DNA from: Marinobacterium weihaiense
Lineage (GTDB): Bacteria; Pseudomonadota; Gammaproteobacteria; Pseudomonadales; Balneatricaceae
Length of the DNA: 64,000 nucleotides
Direction of reading: 5' to 3'
Assembly: GCF_019061305.1 (NCBI RefSeq)
Contig: NZ_JAHQZT010000006.1
Span: 1 to 64,000, forward strand
Shown: one piece after another, positions 56,885 to 64,000 of the stretch
Layout: the number at the start of each line of letters is the position of its first letter
How positions within the stretch are numbered: position 1 is the stretch's first letter
Position numbers and translations under genes: made by a program
Notes under the pieces: model-generated
Databases searched by the model: none
What the model saw: only the letters and a program-made list of their open reading frames with translations
What the model was told of the DNA's origin: nothing

Positions 56885-57547
56885 ATGATCGTCCGAGTGT
56901 TGCCACAACTGGAAAGCCGCGCCCAATGGATCGCCTTTTGCCAGCGTGAAGCCCCCTACTGTCTGGTCGAAAGCCCCGCTTGCCTGGTGGATTTTCAGAG
57001 CCACTTTCTGCAGTTGACACTCTTCGGCAAGGGCGCCCCGGTACGCTATACCCTGGGGTCACGGCGCTCCATGGACCCGGCTTGGCAGCTGATCAAGCGC
57101 TGCCGGTGGAGCCTGAGCCGGTTGATCGAAGGGCTGGGCACGCTGGAATTCGGCGCCAATGTGCGTGACAACGAGCTGCTGGGCGTCCATACCGACTTGA
57201 GTGCGCGTCTGTCTTTTCCACGTGACCCGCACCTGCACGCCCCCGACAGCAGCCGGTTGCTGGCGCCACTGAAGACACTGCCCGCACACTGGAACGGTCA
57301 GGCCCTAGGCGCTTTGCTGGCCAACGGCCAATTTCGCGACTGGCGCCTTGAACAAGAACAGGCACCGCTGGGGCCGGATGCCGTCCTGCTGGACCTGCTC
57401 GACCACCCTGATGACTGGCAGGCCAGGCCGTCCGGCCCACGTCTGATGATTTTCTGCCGACAGCAGCCGCTGGCCAGCCTGATCCCGGACCTGGACCGCA
57501 CCGGCGCGCCGGCCTCACGGACGGCGACAGCACCGGCACTGCGCTGA
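56885..57547 (+). CDS. Unrecognised 220-residue protein
   Basis: The ATG at 56885 is chosen because the open frame to 56807 overlaps the divergent DUF3422 promoter region. The protein is soluble, Leu- and Arg-rich, with LLVES-like hydrophobic strands and no clear motif, signal peptide or membrane helix. I cannot name a family. It converges on mksB with only a 4-base gap between stops, so any link to the condensin is positional. It could be a small chorismate lyase-like fold by size, but I see no supporting residue. Confidence 0.6.
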   Translation: MIVRVLPQLESRAQWIAFCQREAPYCLVESPACLVDFQSHFLQLTLFGKGAPVRYTLGSRRSMDPAWQLIKRCRWSLSRLIEGLGTLEFGANVRDNELLGVHTDLSARLSFPRDPHLHAPDSSRLLAPLKTLPAHWNGQALGALLANGQFRDWRLEQEQAPLGPDAVLLDLLDHPDDWQARPSGPRLMIFCRQQPLASLIPDLDRTGAPASRTATAPALR

Positions 57548-57551
57548 CCGG

Positions 57552-60500
57552 TCAGGCCGGCAGCGCATTCTCTTCAGCCGCCATCACCTTATGCGGGTGA
57601 TCCGAGGCCAGCAGCTCCTTTCCCAGCTCGGTCGGGAACTCCACATCCAGATCCACCACACGGCCGTCACGGCAAACATTGATGATGGTATCCATGCAGG
57701 ATGACAGCAGGGAGTACTTTTCGTCCGGTGCGGCAATAATGGTCTGCAGCCCCAGATCCGACATGAAGCCCAGCGAGGTCACTGTGTTCTCGGAATCAAG
57801 CTTGTTGAACGCTTCGTCAAACACGGACAGGCTCATTCCCCCCAACGGCTGACCGTCGTTGCCTTCCCTTAAGCGGTAGGTTGCGCCCAGGGCCGCTGCC
57901 ATTGCCACATAAAAGGGCACCTGGTGCTCACCACCGGAACCGGTCTTGATACGCTGGGTCAACGTGGTCTTGCGGTTGCCATCCAGGTCTTTGACCACCA
58001 GTTCGAAATTGTAAAAGTTGCGGTAATCCTGCAGCAGGCTGCTCTCGCCTTCATCGCTGAGCACGTCGTGAATCTTGTTGAGCGCTTCGCGATGATCGTT
58101 TTCGCCCTGATGCTCGATATCGAACAGCGTACCGACATTGGCCTGATCCAGGCGGGTATACGCTTCCACCAGCTCCAGAATGTCCTTGAGCTCGGGGTTG
58201 GGCATCATCTCGAAACTGTACATTTCCTGGTGGAAGGGGCGGTTCTTGAGATGGCTGTTCAGCTCGCGGATCAAATCCTTGATCTGATTGATCTGGTCAT
58301 TCAGGTGCGCCACGAAGTCGGAGCGGAACGCGGTTTCCGCTTCCAGTCGCGCCCGTTCCGCACGCTGGGTGTATTCCGCCAGCTCGGAATCGCGCAGCGC
58401 CTGTACGGTCTTGTTGACGTAGAATTCCAGATCCTCATGACTGGAGTCGGCACTGATGTTGTCCAGCTCCTGATGACTCATGCCGCCGCCGTGATAGCGC
58501 GCCTTGTACTGAGCCACGGCATCGCGCACGGCGTTCTTTTTCTTCTCATGCAGCTGAATCTCGGACTGAGCGCGCTTGGCCGCTTCAAAGATGACACGCT
58601 CCAGTTCGCCGCTGCAGCTTTCATCCAGGTAGTCGCGCTTTTCCTGTGCCGACTGGGCATCGAACTGTGGCTTTTCCTCGCACTGGGCACGAGCCTGGGC
58701 ATGTTCGACCAGCTCCTGCTCCAGCACTTCAAGGCTGGCACTGTCCTTGATCATGCCGGTGCGTACCTTCTGCAGCTTATCCATCAGCGTCTTCTGCTTG
58801 GCGTCGATCTGCTTTTGCTGCTCAGCCAGTTCCGCGATGCGCTGACGGATACCGCTGTCATCGTGGTTGCGCAGGTCAACGATGGCCTGCTCGTAACCCT
58901 CGATCTCGCTGCCCAGCTGAGCGCGCTGGTTGACCAGATCGAACACGCTTTCGGTCATCTGGGCCAAACCGGTGGTCATGCTGATAAGGGCATCGCGTAA
59001 CCGCTCCAGTGACTCGTGACGACGCCCCAGCGTGGTAAATTCGGCGATCAGCTCATCCACCTGACGCCCCTGCACCTGCAGCTGATCCTGACGGCGACGG
59101 ATGCCCATGATCGGGCTCAGTTCATTGATGGAAGTGGTGGACCCTTCCGTTTGCAACATACAGTCGTAGGTCAGGGCACGCTCCTGGCGCAGCAGCTCGT
59201 GCTCGGTCTCCACCGCTATCACTCCGCCCAGAGCACGGTTCATGTAAGCGCGTGCATGCTCATTGTCGGTGTCGATAAACTCGGCCAGCGAGCCGCGCTT
59301 GCTGCGATGCAGCCAGTCACCGGACTTGGTGGTATTGATGATGCGGCAGCCCTTGAGGTGGCGCCCCTTGCGACGGTACAGGGTGATCGCCTCCTTGACC
59401 CGGTCCGGCGCCACCACCAGCGCTTCACGGCGCGCGCCCAGGAAGGATTCGATGGCCACGCGCCACTTGTCGTCGTTGATATCGGCCAGTTCACAGATCG
59501 GTGTCGAGTCGATGCCGTATTCCGCCAGCAGCTCCATCAGCTCACGGGTGTTGTGGCGGATGGGGGCACGGCCCTGCTGCAGCTGCTCAACGGCACTTTT
59601 CTGGTTTTGAATCAGGCTGCGCAAATCATTGATGCGAATGACCGATTCTTCATAGCGGCGACCAATCGCCTTGCGTACCTCGTCCACCTGCGTCTTGAGC
59701 TGTTCGATCACCTTGTCGACACTGACCGGCTCAGCCGGCCAGGCATCGGCCGACAGGTTTTCGCCGGAGCGCCACAGCTCAACGGAACGCTCGACAAGCG
59801 GGCGGAAGGTCTCCGGCAGCAACTCGCGGTAACCTGCAAAATCGACCGTAGTGCGCAACAGACTATAAGCTTGCTGAATCTTGTCGCGCACCACACCGTG
59901 CTCATGCTGGCGGGCCTTCACGGTGGACTCCAGCGCGCTGATCTTGTGGGCGGAGTCACTGGTATTCAGCTCGGCACGGGCATCGGCGAGATCCTGCATC
60001 GCCTGGTTCAGGCGGGTGCTGTTTTCTTCCAGCTGCTGCTGCAGCTTTTCTTCCTGTTCGGTGGCAGCCTCCAGCCGTTCGGCAGTGTCCTCCTTGCGCA
60101 GGTCGGCATTTTCAAAACGCGCTTCGTGCACCACCCACTCGTACTCGACGGCATTGCTGACGTTGCGGCTGATGCCCCCGCAAAGCTCCTGCACCTTTTC
60201 CAGCTCACCGATGCGGCTGGCGACCTCCTGGGTCTTGTTTTCCATGGCGCGGTATTCGTCGAGCGATTTGCGGAAGGCGCCGACATGGACAATGTTTTCA
60301 TCGAGCACGAACTCGCGGATAAAGCGGGTCGGGCTATCGATCGGCACGAACTTGAGCGCGTTCTTGAAGTTCTTGATGAACTTATCGTCATCATTCGGCA
60401 TCTGCGGGTCGTGACTCAGGTGGGTCACCATGTCACGGATAAAGCGATTGGCACGTTTCTCCAGGACCATGTCCGGGCATTGCTGGAACAGGCTGTCCCG

Positions 60501-60964
60501 CACCTCGTTCCAGGGACGCGGCAGCCGGCCTTGGCCCTCCTTGACGGAGAAGTCATCCAGAGACACCGAGAAGTCCGGCAGGATAAAGCGGCCCAGCACA
60601 TCCTCTTCGGCACTGGCGGTGGATGCACTGATGGCGATACCGATACAGCTTTCCTTGCCGGTTTCCGTATCCATGAAACTCAGCGCCATGTAGGTCAGAG
60701 CATCTTCTCGCTCGGTGGCCTTCTTGCCCTGGTCATCCATGAAGCCCAGGCAGTAGGTACGCAGGGAGCGTTCGCTTTTTTCGCCGGCTGAGGCGTTGAA
60801 GCTCAGATGGCGCTTGTGACCGCCCATGAGCACGGTCTGGATGGCATCAAGCAGCGACGACTTGCCGGAACCGTTGGGGCCGACAATGGCCACATTGCCC
60901 TTGATCGGGATTTCGACGGCCCCCAACACATACCAGTTGACCAGTACGATTCGGTTAAGCTGTT

Positions 60965-60968
<4 letters not shown>
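57552..60968 (-). CDS. mksB: MksB-type SMC ATPase of an MksBEF condensin
   Basis: A 1138-residue SMC/MukB-like ATPase. Walker A is [12 protein letters not shown] (G30-S37). Long heptad-rich arms flank a central hinge-like domain (~465-560, with [23 protein letters not shown]). The signature GSGGEHQ is near 1011, and Walker B LSVFDEAF with D1051/E1052 is followed by the D-loop NKLD. The complex loops or compacts DNA. Its ATG overlaps the mksE stop (ATGA). No mksG/jetD nuclease follows, so a chromosome-maintenance role is more likely than Wadjet-type plasmid defence. Confidence 0.9.
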
Positions 60969-61822
<854 letters not shown>

Positions 61823-63223
61823 TTAGGTATTCCTGTGGATAATGAAACCACGACACTCCACCATGTTGGAGACGTTGACGTAGTGGTCTTCAAATTGAAT
61901 TCGATAGCGGTTGCGCATGTGACGCGCCTTCTTGCCCAGCGAGCTCAAATGGCGGACATAGCTGAAGCAGATGTAGTCTTCCACTGACTCGATTCTGAAA
62001 TCCGTGGCCTTGAGCTGATCGCGCCCGGCCAGTTGGCTTTCCAGATAGGTTTCAATGCGGTCAACATTGACCTCGCGGCGCTCCTTCCATTCCTTGAACA
62101 GACGTCGCATTTCCAGCACCTTGGGATCGATGGCCTGCTGAGTAATCACGCGGGGCTTGGCTTCGATACGACGCCGCACCGGCGCACGCACGCTGGCCGG
62201 TGAAATGAACCCGACTTCGTCCAGCGTATCAAGGGTCGGCATCAGGTGCTCCGGCAGCTTGCTGGCCGCGGCAATAACCCGGGACAGGCGTGCAGCCATG
62301 CCCGGCGTGGTCTTGTCCATGTAGCGCACGGTATCGGCCACGCGCTTTTCCAGCTGGTAGCGGAAATCGTCGATGGCGGCCAGGCGCTGATCCACCGATT
62401 CAAAGATACGTATGACACGGTTGATATGCTGATGTACCTGCGCTTCGGCCACATCGTAGGAGAGGTCCAGCTGCATGCGGTAATGCTCGCTCAGCTGCTG
62501 CAGCTTGAGCGGGTCAAACTGCAAATCCCGCAGCATGGACAGAATCTGGCGCCGAAAGCGGAACGGGTTGTTGCGCGTCTTCAAGGTCTTGTAGTCGGAG
62601 ACCAGCACCTGTTCCACAAAGCGATCAAAGAAGCCGCGGACGATTTCCTGCGGGTTGTTGCTCGCCGACAGATTGATCTTCAGCTCACGCAGGCTGAGCA
62701 TCATATCGGTCAGGTGGGCGCTGAAATCCGCCGCTGTTTGTGCCGCTTCGGCCAGCGTAATGCCGCGCCCCTCGGGGTCGTTGACGGCCGACTCCAGTGA
62801 GCTGAGGACGTTCAATACCGCACCGCCGTAACTGCGTTTCTCCAGCTTGGCGATGCTGACCAGGGATCTCAACAGGTAGCTGACCGAAGGCGACAGCAGT
62901 ACATAGGTACGGTAGACCCTCTGCTCCTCTTCCAGCCAGCCGGTCTGAACCAGGCGACGGTAGATACGGTTGGTGTATTCCGCCGACGAGCGCGGCAACT
63001 CGGCTGCCGGTTCGTCACCGGCCTCGTTCTCCCAGCGTCGCACGCCCAGACGTACTACGGCGTTTTCGATGGTCGAACGTACCAGGTCACGCGGAATAAA
63101 AGGGTCGATCAGATCCTCATCAAAGAAGAGATCCGCCAACTCCAGCAACACCGACTGGTACACCTGCCGGTTCTGCCCCGAAAGCGGGTGAAAAATATCA
63201 TCTGGAAGCTTGTTGAACAGCAC
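61823..63223 (-). CDS. mksF: MksF kleisin-type subunit
   Basis: A 466-residue protein starting at GTG 63223. It matches MksF/JetA in order and character: a helical, winged-helix N-terminal half (NKLPDDIFHPLSGQNRQVYQSVLLELADLFF), a coiled central region (LTDMMLSLRELKINLSASNNPQEIVRGFFDRFVEQVLVSDYKTLKTRNNPFRFRRQIL) and a C-terminal kleisin-like tail. It would bridge the MksB heads. It is the first gene of mksF-mksE-mksB. Confidence 0.85.
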   Translation of the reverse strand: MLFNKLPDDIFHPLSGQNRQVYQSVLLELADLFFDEDLIDPFIPRDLVRSTIENAVVRLGVRRWENEAGDEPAAELPRSSAEYTNRIYRRLVQTGWLEEEQRVYRTYVLLSPSVSYLLRSLVSIAKLEKRSYGGAVLNVLSSLESAVNDPEGRGITLAEAAQTAADFSAHLTDMMLSLRELKINLSASNNPQEIVRGFFDRFVEQVLVSDYKTLKTRNNPFRFRRQILSMLRDLQFDPLKLQQLSEHYRMQLDLSYDVAEAQVHQHINRVIRIFESVDQRLAAIDDFRYQLEKRVADTVRYMDKTTPGMAARLSRVIAAASKLPEHLMPTLDTLDEVGFISPASVRAPVRRRIEAKPRVITQQAIDPKVLEMRRLFKEWKERREVNVDRIETYLESQLAGRDQLKATDFRIESVEDYICFSYVRHLSSLGKKARHMRNRYRIQFEDHYVNVSNMVECRGFIIHRNT

Positions 63224-63383
63224 TGAATCGTCCGCTTGTGGTCGGTTTGCGTAAACGCGCTATAGTAGCGAAAAACCGGAAGCGAGATAAGAGGAATGAT
63301 GCGCCCTGCGCGCGCCCGCACAACTCTGTCCCACCGGCTGGCACGGCATAACCTCTGGCACACCGTCACCGCGCGCCTCTCCG

Positions 63384-63424
63384 CTGTCTGCTGTCTGCTG
63401 TCTGCTGTCTGCTGTCTGCTGTCT
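63384..63424. repeat. Heptanucleotide tandem repeat upstream of mksF
   Basis: CTGTCTG is repeated 5 times plus a 6-base partial copy. It lies in the ~305-base gap between mksF (starts 63223, minus) and the tRNA-Asn promoter (63479, plus), about 160 bases before mksF. It is non-coding; seven-base steps could change spacing of upstream control elements. The remainder of the gap shows no gene. Confidence 0.92.
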
Positions 63425-63478
63425 CACCGGTGACAGCCATGCAGCGTTGATGCAAAAGGAATATTTTCAAAATAATGC

Positions 63479-63507
63479 TTGACGACTCCGACCCTCATCT
63501 CTAATAT
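63479..63507 (+). promoter_or_regulatory. Near-consensus promoter of the tRNA cluster
   Basis: TTGACG (63479-63484), a 17-base spacer and TAATAT (63502-63507), 21 bases before the first tRNA-Asn. Strength fits a stable RNA operon. Confidence 0.85.
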
Positions 63508-63528
63508 GCGCATCCACGGTTGAGGTGT

Positions 63529-63604
63529 TCCTCGATAGCTCAGTTGGTAGAGCAGTAGACTGTTAATCTATTGGTCGCTGGTTCGAGTCCAGCTCGAGGA
63601 GCCA
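63529..63604 (+). tRNA. tRNA-Asn (GUU), copy 1
   Basis: A 76-base cloverleaf with acceptor arms TCCTCGA/TCGAGGA, anticodon loop CTGTTAA (GUU), T-arm GGTTCGAGTCC and encoded CCA. It is identical to the next copy. Confidence 0.96.
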
Positions 63605-63630
63605 ACCTACTCAATCGTACAATTCGGTTT

Positions 63631-63706
63631 TCCTCGATAGCTCAGTTGGTAGAGCAGTAGACTGTTAATCTATTGGTCGCTGGTTCGAGTCCAGCTCGAG
63701 GAGCCA
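63631..63706 (+). tRNA. tRNA-Asn (GUU), copy 2
   Basis: Identical in all 76 bases to the first copy, 26 bases downstream of it. The identity extends one base upstream and three bases downstream, indicating a recent or homogenised tandem duplication. Confidence 0.96.
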
Positions 63707-63714
63707 ACCGAAGT

Positions 63715-63791
<77 letters not shown>

Positions 63792-63845
63792 TCTTAAGCA
63801 CCCCTTCTTGTTTCAAATCCCCCGAATGCTTCGGTGGAAATTTCC

Positions 63846-64000
63846 ATGAATGTTCTTGTTATCGGTTATGTCTGGCCCGAGCCTGCTTCAAGCGCTGCTG
63901 GCTATCGCATGCTTGCACTGCTGAAAAGCTTTCGGCGCGCGAATTGGCAGGTGACGTTTGCCAGCCCCGCCGAAATGAGCCCTCATCGGGCCGACCTCCC
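63846..64000 (+). CDS. Glycosyltransferase-like protein, N-terminal part (partial)
   Basis: An open frame from the ATG at 63846 to the window end (51 residues visible). It begins NVLVIGYVWPEPASSAAGYRMLALLKSF, the N-terminal Rossmann strand and loop of GT4-type glycosyltransferases. The rest lies outside the window. No good ribosome site is seen. Confidence 0.6.
   Translation, partial: MNVLVIGYVWPEPASSAAGYRMLALLKSFRRANWQVTFASPAEMSPHRADL

Noticed and set aside
59016-60791. Plus-strand open frame of 591 codons opposite mksB
   Set aside because: It is antisense to a gene with clear Walker A and B motifs and has no recognisable family or start signal.
63384-63424. CRISPR-like array near the tRNA cluster
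   Set aside because: The units are 7 bases, directly tandem and without spacers; there are no cas genes. It is a simple microsatellite.

Overview
The window looks like a chromosomal segment of a marine gammaproteobacterium, most plausibly of the Oceanospirillales (Marinobacterium-like). This is inferred from gene content and protein character: enteric-type AroA and PhnJ, Aer-like and PilJ/CZB chemoreceptors, KamA, YecA, DUF3422 and an MksBEF condensin. No rRNA or species marker is present. Most of the sequence is GC-rich with dense genes. The first ~5.3 kb is visibly AT-richer and looks acquired.

Layout. 1-5.4 kb: gene remnants, then a two-gene McrBC-like module: a coiled-coil AAA+ ATPase followed by a DUF2357/PD-(D/E)XK nuclease. 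5.4-10 kb: acyl-CoA catabolism (thiolase, acyl-CoA dehydrogenase, SDR dehydrogenase, and divergent glutaryl-CoA dehydrogenase). 10-16.5 kb: methyltransferase, bestrophin-like channel, small membrane protein, secreted phytase-like esterase protein, DUF2057 protein and a porin. 16.6-26.3 kb: GST, then the complete C-P lyase set phnGHIJKLMNP with a divergent LysR regulator, then a PEBP-family protein. 26.4-36.3 kb: an SMR pump, then an aminoethylphosphonate (AEP) block: EamA exporter, phnX, phnW, ABC importer phnSTU, a DAO-type FAD oxidoreductase, a GntR/UTRA regulator and a small unknown protein. Three copies of one palindrome, TGGTATAGACCA or its reverse complement, precede the three AEP transcription units.

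36.5-44.7 kb: a large Orn/Lys/Arg decarboxylase, two convergent chemoreceptors, a PhnA/YjdM zinc-ribbon protein and lysine 2,3-aminomutase with a structured leader. 45-57.5 kb: housekeeping and envelope genes (HExxH protein, YqaA, RecQ, YecA, glycine-zipper lipoprotein, cardiolipin synthase-like PLD, MsbA-like ABC exporter, DUF465, Ogt, AroA, BolA, DUF3422, an unrecognised protein). 57.5-63.2 kb: mksF-mksE-mksB, with an in-frame hexanucleotide repeat in mksE and a heptanucleotide repeat upstream of mksF. 63.5-63.8 kb: two identical tRNA-Asn genes and tRNA-Pro behind a near-consensus promoter. At the right edge a glycosyltransferase-like gene begins.

How it fits together. The AEP block would import 2-aminoethylphosphonate (PhnSTU), transaminate it to phosphonoacetaldehyde (PhnW) and hydrolyse that to acetaldehyde and phosphate (PhnX). 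The FAD enzyme probably handles a related amine, and the GntR protein probably controls the block through the palindromes. The separate C-P lyase cluster would release phosphate from alkylphosphonates in general, so the cell has two phosphonate routes about 2-4 kb apart. The most unusual material is the left-edge ATPase/nuclease pair, the three-site phosphonate regulon with its coupled EamA transporter, and the repeat-decorated MksBEF operon that lacks mksG.
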